Shown here: positions 25,268 through 34,240 of the stretch, piece by piece
Layout: every line of letters starts with the position of its first letter
Position numbering within the stretch: the first letter of the stretch is position 1
Source: Bacteroidota bacterium
GTDB taxonomy: Bacteria; Bacteroidota; Bacteroidia; CAILMK01; JAAYUY01
NCBI GenBank assembly: GCA_018698135.1
Contig: JABINZ010000266.1
Coordinates: forward strand, 1 to 41,160
Length of the DNA stretch: 41,160 nt
Direction: 5' to 3'
The notes under the pieces: generated by a model
What the model was told of the DNA's origin: nothing
Seen by the model: the letters and a program-made list of their open reading frames with translations, nothing else
Databases searched by the model: none
Translations under genes and position numbers: made by a program

Positions 25268-25700
25268 CCAATTCTAAATCTATTTTCAATTCAAAATTTG
25301 GATTGTTTTCAACATTATAATTAATAACACTATCTATATCGTGGTATTCGCCATTTTGCACTCCATCATTATCAAAAGTGCGCACTCTAAGTTCTTCTCC
25401 ATTTAATAAATCTAAAGAGATATCAATGCTGCCAGATGAATCGGTTGCGAAAGATTTATAATCGTATGTACTTTCAATAATTACCTGAATATCTGAAATA
25501 CCCATATTCGTATTTTGGTCAACAACTTCTCCAGAAATTGCCACTTCATCAAGTTTAATCTGATTCATATTCATGGGTACACCATAACAAGCTTCAAAAA
25601 TGAAACAAACCGAACTAAGACCTAAGGCACTTAAAAAAAACCGAAGAAGTTTAGATTTAATTTTAATAATCCATGTAGTTATTGAACGCTTCATCATCAT
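25257..25700 (-). CDS. rSAM-associated lipoprotein
   Basis: A 147-residue protein. It has a basic start (MMMKRSITTWIIKIKSKLLR), a hydrophobic stretch (FFLSALGLSSVCFIF) and the lipobox EAC-YG with the lipidated Cys near residue 38. The segment after the Cys (YGVPMNM) resembles the YG-x-P start of this family. The mature part looks like a carboxypeptidase-regulatory/CNA-B-type beta-sandwich (ISGEVVDQNTNMGISDIQVI, DSSGSIDISLDLL). It is translated first, and the radical SAM gene overlaps its last codons. Three adjacent Met codons make the exact start uncertain by two residues. No precursor-peptide cleavage site is obvious. Confidence 0.8.
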   Translation of the reverse strand: MMMKRSITTWIIKIKSKLLRFFLSALGLSSVCFIFEACYGVPMNMNQIKLDEVAISGEVVDQNTNMGISDIQVIIESTYDYKSFATDSSGSIDISLDLLNGEELRVRTFDNDGVQNGEYHDIDSVINYNVENNPNFELKIDLELDEK

Positions 25701-25953
25701 TGATTTATTCCATTAACAACATTAAAATTAATCATAATTAATCAATTAGAAGGCTTATTGTTTGCTGAATTATTTTGCAAAAAATTCTTTACCAATTTGC
25801 ACGATAATTATTAAGTTGCATTGGCCAACATTGAAATATTGTTGTAAAAGCTATTCCAACCTTGATTTATAAGTAACGGCTTATTTAGAAATATCTTGCA
25901 TTCAAGAAAGAATAATTGAATTTTCGCCTATTCACTATGATGAGGAATGAATA

Positions 25954-27738
25954 TTACAATTGAATAATTAATACATGAGTTTCTTCGCCCCTAAGTACAT
26001 CTACTGTAATTGATTCACCTACATTCAGCTTTTTCAAACGGTTCATATAATCATAGATATTATTCACAGAAAGACCATTTATTGCCGTAATAATATCGCC
26101 ATCTTCCATACCCCCTTTATTTGCTGGAGCGCCTTTTCGCACCACTTCCACTTTCAAACCTTTTATATCGCCTGCGGCAAAATCAGGCATAATTCCAAGC
26201 GTAACTTTATAGGAAGTGCTACTTGCTCTTTCTTTAGGTCCTGCTTCTTTAAATGTTAGTGGATTTGATGCTGATGCTAAATCTTTAATCAAAGATTCTG
26301 AAAACATTAAAACCTGTTGCTCCCCTTCAAAGTCGATTTTATCGATATCATCCTGCCAAGTATGATAGTCAGCATGTGCTCCGGTTGAGATAAAGATCAC
26401 AGGTATACTCTTGGAATAAAATGCAGCATGATCTGATGGACCATAACCTTCAGGTGAAAGTTTTAGATTAAATCCATGTTTTGAGGCATGCATATGCAGT
26501 AATGAATCACTTTCTATTGCTGTTCCAGATCCACCGACTAGCAAAGTCATGGTTTTCTTATTTAAACGGCCAATCATATCGAAGTTTATCATTGTTTTCA
26601 TGCTGGAATTCTCCAGTAATTGTGATTCAACAAAATTCTTAGAGCCCAGTAAGCCCATTTCTTCACCAGTAAATGCAATAAATACAATACTTCTTTTAAG
26701 ATCTTTTTTTGCTTTTTGAAGTGATCCAGCCAATTCTATAATACCAGCTACCCCAGATGCATTATCATCAGCTCCATTATGAACGGCAACTGTGTCGGGG
26801 AAACGTGATCCAGAACCATGTCCTCCCATTCCTAAATGGTCGTAATGTGCTCCAACAATAATGTATTCATTCTTGAGCAAAGGATCGCTTCCTTCAACCA
26901 TGGCCAGAATATTTTGTGAATTGACTCGTATTAAATCGATATCCGTTTGTCCAGATAATTCCACATCTATTTTGGAAGATATGGGAGCCTGTATTTTGTT
27001 CATTTCATTTTCAAGTGCCAATAAGTTGTAATTCATTGATTCAAGAATCATATCGGCAATATTTCGACTAATATGAATGACAGGGATACCTGCAGTACTT
27101 TCAACCTTATCATAAAACAAATCTGTTAATTCATCCGTTTTACTTTTTGAATGCGCTGTTACGAATAATACACCCAAAGCACCATGATCTTTTGCAGTAA
27201 GAACTTTCGTTCTTAATCCAGAAAATTCTTCATACGGATTTTGACGACCTTCAAACTTTGGTTCGCCAATCATAATCAAAGCCCATCTTCCTTTTACATC
27301 AATTCCTTGATAATCATTCCAAGTAGTCTTATCTGTTTTTATATCCAAACCAAAGCCAACAACTGCAATTTTTGCATTTAAAATAGCATCTTCACTAAAA
27401 GACAAAGGCCTAAAGTCCGTATGCATGCTTAACTTCTTATTGCCTATTTGAACAGCATTATTCTCTCCCAGTTCAACACCTGTTACTAGTTCAACATGAT
27501 GAAAACCATTATCACCCATCATTTTCAATCCATAATCAGCAAATTGTTTTCGAATATAGTTTGCTACAACCAAGTCTTCAGGTGTACCTGGTTTCCTTCC
27601 TTTCATTTCATCGGATGCTAAAAATGAAATATGCTTTTTTAATTCCTTTGCTGTTATTTCAGGCTTGGATTTACTACTTCTTGTAAACGAAAAGCTTACT
27701 GAAAGTAGGATGATTGCTAAGATGATTTTTGTATTCAT
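25954..27738 (-). CDS. M28 family metallopeptidase with PA and PDZ domains
   Basis: A 594-residue exported aminopeptidase-type zinc enzyme. It has a signal peptide (MNTKIILAIILLSVSFSFT) and a PA-type insert at about 110-215. The M28 core has the two-zinc ligands: GAHYDHLG (His), NGADDNASG (bridging Asp), FTGEEMGLLGS (catalytic Glu and ligand), NFDMIGR (Asp) and STGAHADYHT (His). A C-terminal PDZ domain at about 505-590 includes GAPANKGGMEDGDIITAING. It probably removes N-terminal residues from peptides in the periplasm or outside the cell, complementing the S46 enzyme. The gap to the lipoprotein gene (25701-25953) is AT-rich with no further gene. It appears monocistronic. Confidence 0.92.
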   Translation of the reverse strand: MNTKIILAIILLSVSFSFTRSSKSKPEITAKELKKHISFLASDEMKGRKPGTPEDLVVANYIRKQFADYGLKMMGDNGFHHVELVTGVELGENNAVQIGNKKLSMHTDFRPLSFSEDAILNAKIAVVGFGLDIKTDKTTWNDYQGIDVKGRWALIMIGEPKFEGRQNPYEEFSGLRTKVLTAKDHGALGVLFVTAHSKSKTDELTDLFYDKVESTAGIPVIHISRNIADMILESMNYNLLALENEMNKIQAPISSKIDVELSGQTDIDLIRVNSQNILAMVEGSDPLLKNEYIIVGAHYDHLGMGGHGSGSRFPDTVAVHNGADDNASGVAGIIELAGSLQKAKKDLKRSIVFIAFTGEEMGLLGSKNFVESQLLENSSMKTMINFDMIGRLNKKTMTLLVGGSGTAIESDSLLHMHASKHGFNLKLSPEGYGPSDHAAFYSKSIPVIFISTGAHADYHTWQDDIDKIDFEGEQQVLMFSESLIKDLASASNPLTFKEAGPKERASSTSYKVTLGIMPDFAAGDIKGLKVEVVRKGAPANKGGMEDGDIITAINGLSVNNIYDYMNRLKKLNVGESITVDVLRGEETHVLIIQL

Positions 27739-27756
27739 AAATTTCTATTATTCAGA

Positions 27757-27764
27757 CAAATTTA
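27757..27764 (-). promoter_or_regulatory. Candidate -7 box for the M28 peptidase
   Basis: On the minus strand the sequence is TAAATTTG, an exact TAnnTTTG match, 19 bases before the ATG at 27738. No clear TTG is seen at the -33 position. Confidence 0.35.
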
Positions 27765-27952
27765 ATAACCATTCAGAATTAAATTTAATGTTATAAAATG
27801 ATTGTTATCATTTATAAATAGTTATTAAGTCAATTTGTGTTTAATTGTATTATTGGTTAAACCTATCAATTGAAAGATACAATCAATAATTTTATTGAAG
27901 GTGCAATATGAAAATTTTGTACCAATAATCCTTAAGGGAGAAGAAAAAATAA

Positions 27953-28297
27953 TTAATGGTAATTTCTCATAATAATTTTCAATTTGTTTAACAGCACTTT
28001 CTTTGAAATTATGCCCTCAAATTGCTCTACTAAATTACCCCTATTATATATTTGGAAAAGAGGAGCTTTAATTATGTTAAGTTTTTTTGCAGTGCTCAAA
28101 TCTTTTTCAATATCGATGCGAAATACTTTAATCTGATCTTTGTATTTCAATTGCACTTCCTTTATAACTGGATTCATGATATGACTTGCCCCATTCCAAG
28201 GAGTATAGAATTCGATTAATGCAAATCTATAATTTGGTAATTCATCAACTGACAACGAGGCCGTATTGTGACCTGAAACTATTGCTTCTAAATTCAT
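27953..28297 (-). CDS. Thioredoxin-fold protein lacking the CXXC active site
   Basis: A 114-residue cytoplasmic protein with the thioredoxin order of elements: FALIEFYTPWNGASH (strand and active-site helix), IKVFRIDIEKD (strand and the segment before helix 3), LNIIKAPLFQIYNRG (cis-Pro loop) and a C-terminal helix. Where thioredoxin has WCGPC this has WNGAS, so both redox cysteines are replaced and the protein contains none elsewhere. It cannot act as a thiol oxidoreductase; a binding or chaperone role is possible. The ATG at 28297 is preferred to a TTG at 28321. It lies 242 bases downstream of the sigma-54 activator gene, separated by the twin dyads at 28504-28538. Confidence 0.75.
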   Translation of the reverse strand: MNLEAIVSGHNTASLSVDELPNYRFALIEFYTPWNGASHIMNPVIKEVQLKYKDQIKVFRIDIEKDLSTAKKLNIIKAPLFQIYNRGNLVEQFEGIISKKVLLNKLKIIMRNYH

Positions 28298-28503
28298 TAT
28301 TATAATTTTGAATAAACGCAAGGCACGCGAATTTTTATAACACTAAAAATACGATGATGAAAAATCTACATTATGAACTAGGTATGCATGTGCCTCACGT
28401 TAACAATGTGAAGTCAATATTTGTACCAATAAAATCACCATTACACAAAACGCTGATTGCATTTTACTTACAAGAAGCAATAAAATGCATCATACCTTTT
28501 TGC

Positions 28504-28538
28504 CTCCATTTTATTGGAGTTTCTCCAAAATAATGGAG
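28504..28538. repeat. Twin CTCCA-N6-TGGAG dyads
   Basis: Two 16-base elements, CTCCATTTTATTGGAG (28504-28519) and CTCCAAAATAATGGAG (28523-28538), stand three bases apart. Each is a CTCCA-N6-TGGAG dyad, and the two can also pair with each other over 14 of 16 positions. They begin 2 bases beyond the stop of the sigma-54 activator gene. They could be activator-binding sites or an RNA hairpin ending the transcript; a T-run after the stem is lacking in both directions. Confidence 0.55.
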
Positions 28539-28539
28539 C

Positions 28540-30699
28540 CTATTCTTTTGAAATATTGAGTTTTTTCATTCGGGCTTCAAGAGTAGTGGGCTTTAATCCC
28601 AAAATTTTTGCTGCACCATTTTCACCTCGAATTTTGTAATGAGTAGATAGTAGAATTTTGATAATATGCTCGCGCTCCACATGCTCTAAATCATTTATAT
28701 CATCATTTAATTCTGTATGAGATTCAGAAAACCAATCTCCAATCTCAAGAACTTTGCCTTTGCTAATTATCAATGCTCTTTCAATCAGGTTTTCCAATTC
28801 TCTCACATTTCCTGGCCAATTATATTTTTGCAATGTAGCCATAGTTTTATGAGGAATTGAATCGATTTTTTTTCCAATACGCGAGGAATATTTAATAATA
28901 AAATGATTGATTAATAAAGGGATATCTTCTTTTCTGTCTCTCAGGGGCGGAACTGTAATAGGAAACACATTCAATCGATAAAACAAATCTGCCCGAAATG
29001 TTTTTAGCTTAACCTCTTTAGAAAGATCTCTATTTGTAGCTGCAATAATCCGAACATTAACTTTCATTGTTCTTGGATTACCTAATCGTTCAAACTCTCC
29101 ATCTTGAATAACGCGTAATAATTTAGGTTGTAATTCCAGAGGCAATTCCCCTATTTCATCTAAAAAGATAGTTCCTTTATCTGCCAACTCAAAACGACCA
29201 ATTTTTTGCGTAAGTGCCCCTGTGAAAGCGCCTTTTTCATAGCCAAATAATTCGCTTTCGATTAAGCTGGCAGGAAGAGCTGCACAATTTACTTTTACCA
29301 GTGGCCGATCCATCCAATTACTAATATCATGAACTGCTCTGGCTATTAGTTCTTTTCCTGTTCCTGTTTCTCCTAATAACAAAACTGTTGAATCAGTAGA
29401 AGCAACTTTTTCAACATTGGTTAGTACTTTTCTAAAGGTGCTGTTTTGAGTAATAATTTCATCAAAATTATGAGTAAGCTTAATCTCATCTTGTAAGTAC
29501 AAATTTTCAGCTTCTAATCGATTTTTTAAACTTTCTATCTCAGAAATAGCATTTTGAATTTGTTTTTCTGCTTGCTTTCTCTCCTGAATATCACGACAAA
29601 AACTAACAATATATTCCTCACCTTCAAATAACAAGTAATTAGACGTGACTTCCATTGGAATTTCTTTCCGACCACTCGTAAAATGTGTAGTTTCATATGT
29701 GGTTACCTTTTTATCGATAACTTTTTTCCATAAAGTTTTCCAGCTGTTTTTATCGTAATTCGGATTGATATTAAAAATGGTCATATTCAGCAGTTCATCC
29801 CTACTAAATCCCAACCAACTACATGCTACATCATTGATTCGAACTAAGCTTCCTTTTTTATTGATGAGCAAAATAGCCTCAGCAGCCCGGTCAATCTCAA
29901 AATGAGAGAGGCGAGTATCCTGTTCAGACTTTACTAATTCCTCATAGGTCCTTTTCAACTCATTTTCAGACTTCTTCTTAAAACTAATGTCTCGAATATG
30001 TTCAATAACTTTAATGACATTTCCTTGATCATCCCTAATCGGATATGACCTAATATCAAGCCACAAGCTTAAACGCTCTATATACTTTTCTGCAATATGA
30101 AGATGGCCGGTTTTAAATGTTTTTAAATTAAGACATTCCTTACATGGTGCATCCTCATGAAGAAGCTCAAAGCATTTCTTGTCTTTATAATCATTTTGGG
30201 TAATACCAAATAACTTTAGCGCAGCATTATTATAATATTGAATACCAAAATCAGCATCAATAATACCTAATGAATCCGGAATTGCTTGAAACATAGCCTC
30301 TAATATTCTACTTGTTTCTTTGGATTTTCTTTCTACTTCTTTGAAGGCAGTAATATCTCTTACAAAACAGCTTACAAATTCTTTACCTGCATACTCCACA
30401 TAGTTTGTCCGTATTTCAACAGGAAAAATATCACCATTTTTTCGCACATGTCGTGTTTCAAACAATAGTGTTTTTTCAATTCTAATTTTACTCCATAAAT
30501 CTTCCCAACTAATATTTAAATAATCTGTACTAATATGGTCAATCTTCATCGATAATAATTCGATTTTACTATATCCCATTTGTGTACAGGCCACATCATT
30601 AACACCTACAACTGCAGAGTCAGACGCAATCCAAAATACAGCATCAGGCACTGTATCTATCTTAAGATGAAGAAAATCGAAAGCACTATTTTGATTCAT
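28540..30699 (-). CDS. PAS-domain sigma-54-dependent transcriptional activator
   Basis: A 719-residue cytoplasmic activator. There are three PAS domains at about residues 8-118, 130-243 and 265-380, of which the first and third are alike ([32 protein letters not shown]). The second has a Cys-rich loop ([14 protein letters not shown]) that may bind a ligand or metal. A coiled-coil linker follows, then the AAA+ domain at about 425-650 with Walker A GETGTGKE, the sigma-54 contact GAFTGA and FLDEIGELP. The Fis-type helix-turn-helix is near the C-terminus ([20 protein letters not shown]). There is no receiver domain, so it senses a signal directly. The ATG at 30699 is preferred to a TTG at 30723. 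Targets are unknown. Confidence 0.95.
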   Translation of the reverse strand: MNQNSAFDFLHLKIDTVPDAVFWIASDSAVVGVNDVACTQMGYSKIELLSMKIDHISTDYLNISWEDLWSKIRIEKTLLFETRHVRKNGDIFPVEIRTNYVEYAGKEFVSCFVRDITAFKEVERKSKETSRILEAMFQAIPDSLGIIDADFGIQYYNNAALKLFGITQNDYKDKKCFELLHEDAPCKECLNLKTFKTGHLHIAEKYIERLSLWLDIRSYPIRDDQGNVIKVIEHIRDISFKKKSENELKRTYEELVKSEQDTRLSHFEIDRAAEAILLINKKGSLVRINDVACSWLGFSRDELLNMTIFNINPNYDKNSWKTLWKKVIDKKVTTYETTHFTSGRKEIPMEVTSNYLLFEGEEYIVSFCRDIQERKQAEKQIQNAISEIESLKNRLEAENLYLQDEIKLTHNFDEIITQNSTFRKVLTNVEKVASTDSTVLLLGETGTGKELIARAVHDISNWMDRPLVKVNCAALPASLIESELFGYEKGAFTGALTQKIGRFELADKGTIFLDEIGELPLELQPKLLRVIQDGEFERLGNPRTMKVNVRIIAATNRDLSKEVKLKTFRADLFYRLNVFPITVPPLRDRKEDIPLLINHFIIKYSSRIGKKIDSIPHKTMATLQKYNWPGNVRELENLIERALIISKGKVLEIGDWFSESHTELNDDINDLEHVEREHIIKILLSTHYKIRGENGAAKILGLKPTTLEARMKKLNISKE

Positions 30700-30733
30700 A
30701 AATAAAATATTGGATTTTAACAAGGCAATATAA

Positions 30734-30749
30734 TCAGCAGATCTGATGA
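30734..30749. promoter_or_regulatory. Near-perfect 16-base palindrome upstream of the sigma-54 activator
   Basis: TCAGCAGATCTGATGA is a dyad around CAGATCTG with flanking TCA/TGA arms, and only the two symmetric positions between core and arms fail to pair. It lies 35 bases before the activator start, and the rest of the 216-base gap up to 30916 is AT-rich. A regulator-binding site, possibly autoregulatory, is an inference from position. Confidence 0.4.
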
Positions 30750-30915
30750 ACGATTATTACTTGCGAAAATAATCAATTATTCAGGTAATTAAAACTTTAT
30801 ATGATTCCGAACAGTATAATTTCATTTTTATTGGCATTTATTAATAACTGGCAAAATAAAAAAGTAGATATTTGGTTATTATCAAGTGTCTCAATTTTAA
30901 AAAAAAACACATCAT

Positions 30916-31338
30916 TTGAAAGCCTTTATACTTACAGCTTGTATATTTTTATGTGCAATTCAAGGATACTCTTATGATTCATCCTTATTTGATATTGATG
31001 AAGAACGAGTTAAGTCGGAGTTAAAAGATATTAATGATTTGGAGTCTTTCTTTACGCTAAATCAAGGTTTGTCCTTTCAAGATATAATTATTCTCCCTGA
31101 TTTTCAACATATCAATTTTTCACTTAATGATTCGTCTAAAACATCCGTAATCAAAGAATTGCCACTTGGCATCCCTCCTTTTTTCTGGGGTTTTTGCCTT
31201 TCAATTCCAGGCGTGATAATCGTTTATGCTATTACAGAGGATGAAGATAACCTCAAAAAAGCGATGATGGGATGTATTCCTGGAACAGCAATAATTGGAG
31301 GCTGCGTTGCACTGTCATATGGATTATCATCTTGGTAA
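30916..31338 (+). CDS. Small exported/membrane protein, unknown function
   Basis: A 140-residue protein with a signal peptide (MKAFILTACIFLCAIQGYS), an acidic stretch of about 60 residues, and then two membrane helices with a characteristic pattern: LGIPPFFWGFCLSIPGVIIV, an acidic loop TEDEDNLKKAMMG, and CIPGTAIIGGCVALSYG. Small proteins with this pro-Phe-Trp-Gly helix, charged loop and Gly-rich second helix are frequent in Bacteroidota but have no known role. The only workable start is a TTG at 30916. It is followed by a promoter for the next operon, so it is probably transcribed alone. Confidence 0.65.
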   Translation: MKAFILTACIFLCAIQGYSYDSSLFDIDEERVKSELKDINDLESFFTLNQGLSFQDIIILPDFQHINFSLNDSSKTSVIKELPLGIPPFFWGFCLSIPGVIIVYAITEDEDNLKKAMMGCIPGTAIIGGCVALSYGLSSW

Positions 31339-31389
31339 ATTTGTTTAAGAATCATATCCTATCAAGTCTTTGCTAAATTTGTTTATTAA

Positions 31390-31420
31390 TTGCATACAGT
31401 TTAAATGCACGATATTTTTG
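31390..31420 (+). promoter_or_regulatory. Bacteroidota-type promoter (TTG-N20-TATTTTTG)
   Basis: TTG at 31390-31392 and TATTTTTG at 31413-31420 stand 20 bases apart, a full match to both elements. Start of transcription would be near 31427, about 43 bases before the ATG at 31470. It drives the four overlapping genes up to 34151. Confidence 0.7.
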
Positions 31421-31469
31421 TATTTAGCTTACGTTTTCTAACATATTGTATTTAATTGATTTTAAGTTC

Positions 31470-32159
31470 ATGAAATACGTCACTTTATATCTATTCGTAT
31501 TTGCCAGCTATTTTTTTGCGACAAAAGCATATTCCCAGTATTATTTTAGAATAGAAAGTGATATTAGTATTAAAACTAAAATTAATGATGAAAGCAGTAA
31601 TTTAACAATCGGAAAAGCCTACTACAACCGAACTCTTGAAAAACTTGTATATAGTATCAGGTTCCCAGAAAATGAAATATGGTTGATTGAAGATAGCCTG
31701 ATGTATACTATAGTAGATAATAACTTGATCAGAAAACAAAGCATTATTCCCCTGCTACAATACACAATATTCAATTTGGTTCTGGAAGGAAAGCTTTCTG
31801 ACTTTGGGCTTGAAAAAAGCCAGTATAAAATATCCAAAGTTGAGACTGATAAAGACTTAATTATAACCACATGGACAAGTCCTTCTCATTTAAAAAAGCA
31901 ATATGGGCATATTGTTACATCAACTAAAAACAAGGATTTATATGGAGTTGTTATTTTTGATCCTTCAGGAAATATATTGAGTAAACAGTTATTCAAAAAA
32001 TATAAACAGATTGAAGGTATTCGATTCCCTGAAGAGATTATTCAAGTAGTTTATTCGGATGGAAAAGAGTCGTATCAACTTATTACATTTAAAAATGTTC
32101 AAATAAATAATTTGCAAAATGAAAGCTTTTATAACTATTGTCTTCCTGTTGCTAAATAG
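31470..32159 (+). CDS. Exported protein, possibly LolA/LolB-like fold
   Basis: A 229-residue protein with a signal peptide (MKYVTLYLFVFASYFFATKA, then YSQ). The mature part is a run of beta strands with short turns (YYFRIESDISIKTKI, GKAYYNRTLEKLVYSIRFP, KDLYGVVIFDPSGNILSKQL). This order resembles LolA-like proteins, which carry lipoproteins or lipids across the periplasm, but identity is low by eye and the assignment is tentative. The ATG at 31470 is chosen over one at 31446 because it starts the signal peptide. Its last 41 bases overlap the start of yidD, so the two are translationally linked. Confidence 0.55.
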   Translation: MKYVTLYLFVFASYFFATKAYSQYYFRIESDISIKTKINDESSNLTIGKAYYNRTLEKLVYSIRFPENEIWLIEDSLMYTIVDNNLIRKQSIIPLLQYTIFNLVLEGKLSDFGLEKSQYKISKVETDKDLIITTWTSPSHLKKQYGHIVTSTKNKDLYGVVIFDPSGNILSKQLFKKYKQIEGIRFPEEIIQVVYSDGKESYQLITFKNVQINNLQNESFYNYCLPVAK

Positions 32160-32538
32160 TCAGCTTTTTTTTGCATTGGCTCAATCAGAAGAGGAAATTG
32201 ATTTATTAAAAAATATTTTTGAGTCTCATGTCCAAAAACAAGACTATAATTTTGTTGAAGAAAGTGATAATTCTACAGAATTTGTCTTTACACAATTGTT
32301 CAAATTTTATAAACTATTCATCTCTTCTCAGGATAATAAATCTTGCGGATTTCATCCTTCTTGTTCGGTTTATGCAATTCAATCAATTCACCATCAGGGA
32401 AGCTTGGTCGGTATCATCAACGCATTTGACAGACTAACCCGATGTAATGGTTTAAGTCCTGAGCATTATATTTTAAAGGAAGAATTACATCTTTTGGAAG
32501 ATGATGTTCGAAATATTAAATATGAATATGTTAAATAG
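32119..32538 (+). CDS. yidD: YidD-like membrane protein insertion efficiency factor
   Basis: A 139-residue protein. The YidD core occupies residues about 55-120: FYKLFISSQ, then CGFHPSCSVYAIQSIHHQGS and DRLTRCNGLSPEHYIL, keeping the conserved Cys and Pro-Ser-Cys positions. YidD helps YidC insert membrane proteins in Escherichia coli. Here a signal-like hydrophobic N-terminus (MKAFITIVFLLLNSQLFFAL) and an acidic linker precede the core, making it longer than the usual 70-85 residues and suggesting a periplasmic or membrane-anchored location. The context is also unusual: yidD normally sits between rnpA and yidC, whereas here it lies in an operon of exported proteins. Confidence 0.85.
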   Translation: MKAFITIVFLLLNSQLFFALAQSEEEIDLLKNIFESHVQKQDYNFVEESDNSTEFVFTQLFKFYKLFISSQDNKSCGFHPSCSVYAIQSIHHQGSLVGIINAFDRLTRCNGLSPEHYILKEELHLLEDDVRNIKYEYVK

Positions 32539-33361
32539 ACCATTTTTATTTGTATTCGTATTGTTGTTTAGTAATCAGCTTGCGGCACAAAATATTTTTG
32601 ATGAAACAAATTCAAAGAAATATGCTAATTACTTATTTCAAGCAGGTGAATATAAACTTGCAGCTGAAGAATTTGAGCGTTTAAATTTTATGAATCTCGG
32701 AAATGACACAATTCAAACCCGAATGATTCAATCTTATAGAAGATTAGCGGAATACAAAATAGCTGATCAAAAAGTAGATCTCTTTTATCCAAATCTAAAA
32801 TTCAATTTAAAAACTACAGCTATTGAATATGTAATTATCCAAATCCGAATTAATAACGATCAACAAGTTAATTTTTTTATTGACTCAACTATACTCTTAA
32901 ACAAAGATGAGAAATTGTTTTTGTCTTTATCAGCTGATCTGATGAATGCACAATACGAGAATGCAGCAGAACAATTAATTGATTGGAATAATGACATGCC
33001 TCCCAACATTCTTGAATACAGCGCCATAATTGATAATTACGAACATATACGTTTTAAAAGACAATTTTTAGCTGGTAGTTTGTCTGCAATTGTCCCCGGA
33101 TTGGGTCAAACCTATGCAGGATATTGGAAAGATGGAGTTTTTGCTTTATTATTTACAACTTCTGCTGCTTATCAATCCTATCGTGGATTTAAAAAGAATG
33201 GAATTAAGAGTCCATATGGCTGGATTTACGGAGCATTGGGTTGTGGGTTTTATATGGGTAATGTATATGGTGCTATTAAAGCTGCTAATAAATATAATTT
33301 TATAAAAAATAAAGAAATAAGCAACAGAGTTGAAAAAGTATTTTCTACATATTATCCTTAG
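32522..33361 (+). CDS. Exported TPR-like protein with PGLGQTYAG membrane tail
   Basis: A 279-residue protein with a signal peptide (MLNRPFLFVFVLLFSNQLAAQ). Residues about 25-190 are helical and TPR-like (YANYLFQAGEYKLAAEEFERL). The C-terminal 80 residues have two hydrophobic segments opening with AIVPGLGQTYAGYWKDG, a motif seen in TM2/DUF5683-like membrane domains. The start could be 32501, 32522 or 32528; I use 32522 because it keeps the signal peptide short. It overlaps yidD by 17 bases and the following paralogue by 32. Role unknown; the shared operon suggests work in envelope protein assembly. Confidence 0.65.
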   Translation: MNMLNRPFLFVFVLLFSNQLAAQNIFDETNSKKYANYLFQAGEYKLAAEEFERLNFMNLGNDTIQTRMIQSYRRLAEYKIADQKVDLFYPNLKFNLKTTAIEYVIIQIRINNDQQVNFFIDSTILLNKDEKLFLSLSADLMNAQYENAAEQLIDWNNDMPPNILEYSAIIDNYEHIRFKRQFLAGSLSAIVPGLGQTYAGYWKDGVFALLFTTSAAYQSYRGFKKNGIKSPYGWIYGALGCGFYMGNVYGAIKAANKYNFIKNKEISNRVEKVFSTYYP

Positions 33362-34151
33362 TATATGTTCTTTTAGTGGTTTTTCACAAGATATTCAGGG
33401 CACATTAACATTTGCAGATAGTTTGTTTGCCACGCAGAATTATGAATACGCCATTAAAAACTATAAACGAGTTTTATTCTTTGGCGATGACAAATTAAAT
33501 GAGATAATTCAACCTAAACTGGCAAATTGTTTTTTATTATTGGATGATTATGAAAAAGCTTTATTCCATTATAACTTAGCATATTCTTATACTTCAAATG
33601 ATAGTTTATCAAATGAATACCTCTTCAAACGTGTATTGATCTATATTATTCAAAATAAGCCCTATTCTGCATTGCAGGAACTTTACAATATCAGTGTAGA
33701 CAGTTCTGCCATTCAATTCAAAAGGAGAGAGTTTTTCCATGCAGTAATCGATTTTCAAAACAATCAATTTGAAAGTGCGGAAAATCATTTTTTATATGCT
33801 CAAAATGATACAATTAAAGCAAATCAAATTATTGCACTATTCGACCAATATAATTTAAACAAACCAAAGACTAAAACAGCTCGAATATTGAGCATGTTTA
33901 TACCTGGTGCGGGACAGTTATATGCTGGTGATGTTAAAAACGCAGCGAATTCATTAATACTCACTTCTGGCTTAACCCTTCTATTTATTGTAACAACAAA
34001 AAACTATTCACTACTTGATGCATTCATTAGCGTACTACCATGGATAAATCGATATTATGTTGGAGGCTTTACATCGGCTGGGCATATTGCTGCTCAAAAA
34101 ATCGAAGAAAAAAAGCAAAAGCTATATCATGAAATACTGTTGTTATTTTAG
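33330..34151 (+). CDS. Exported TPR-like protein with PGAGQLYAG membrane tail (paralogue)
   Basis: A 273-residue protein with the same plan as its upstream neighbour: signal peptide (MKKYFLHIILSICSFSGFSQ), TPR-like helices (ADSLFATQNYEYAIKNYKRV, CFLLLDDYEKALFHYNLAYS), and a C-terminal hydrophobic region opening with SMFIPGAGQLYAGDVKN. It starts with TTG at 33330, inside the upstream gene; this codon is the first residue of a clean signal peptide, and no ATG is available before it. The two proteins probably arose by tandem duplication and may form a heteromer. A bidirectional terminator follows about 90 bases later. Confidence 0.65.
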   Translation: MKKYFLHIILSICSFSGFSQDIQGTLTFADSLFATQNYEYAIKNYKRVLFFGDDKLNEIIQPKLANCFLLLDDYEKALFHYNLAYSYTSNDSLSNEYLFKRVLIYIIQNKPYSALQELYNISVDSSAIQFKRREFFHAVIDFQNNQFESAENHFLYAQNDTIKANQIIALFDQYNLNKPKTKTARILSMFIPGAGQLYAGDVKNAANSLILTSGLTLLFIVTTKNYSLLDAFISVLPWINRYYVGGFTSAGHIAAQKIEEKKQKLYHEILLLF

Positions 34152-34240
34152 TTTGGAAAAAGATCACAACAACATGTGCTATATTTATTAAACTTATTTT
34201 CACACCAATTTTGCAGAATTGCTAATTAGTGGAGCAAAAA

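Noticed and set aside
25701-25953. Possible small RNA or gene between the lipoprotein and M28 peptidase genes
   Set aside because: Only AT-rich sequence and a five-pair hairpin (TCTTG/CAAGA near 25894-25907) are seen; no T-run and no exact TAnnTTTG box for the lipoprotein gene were found.
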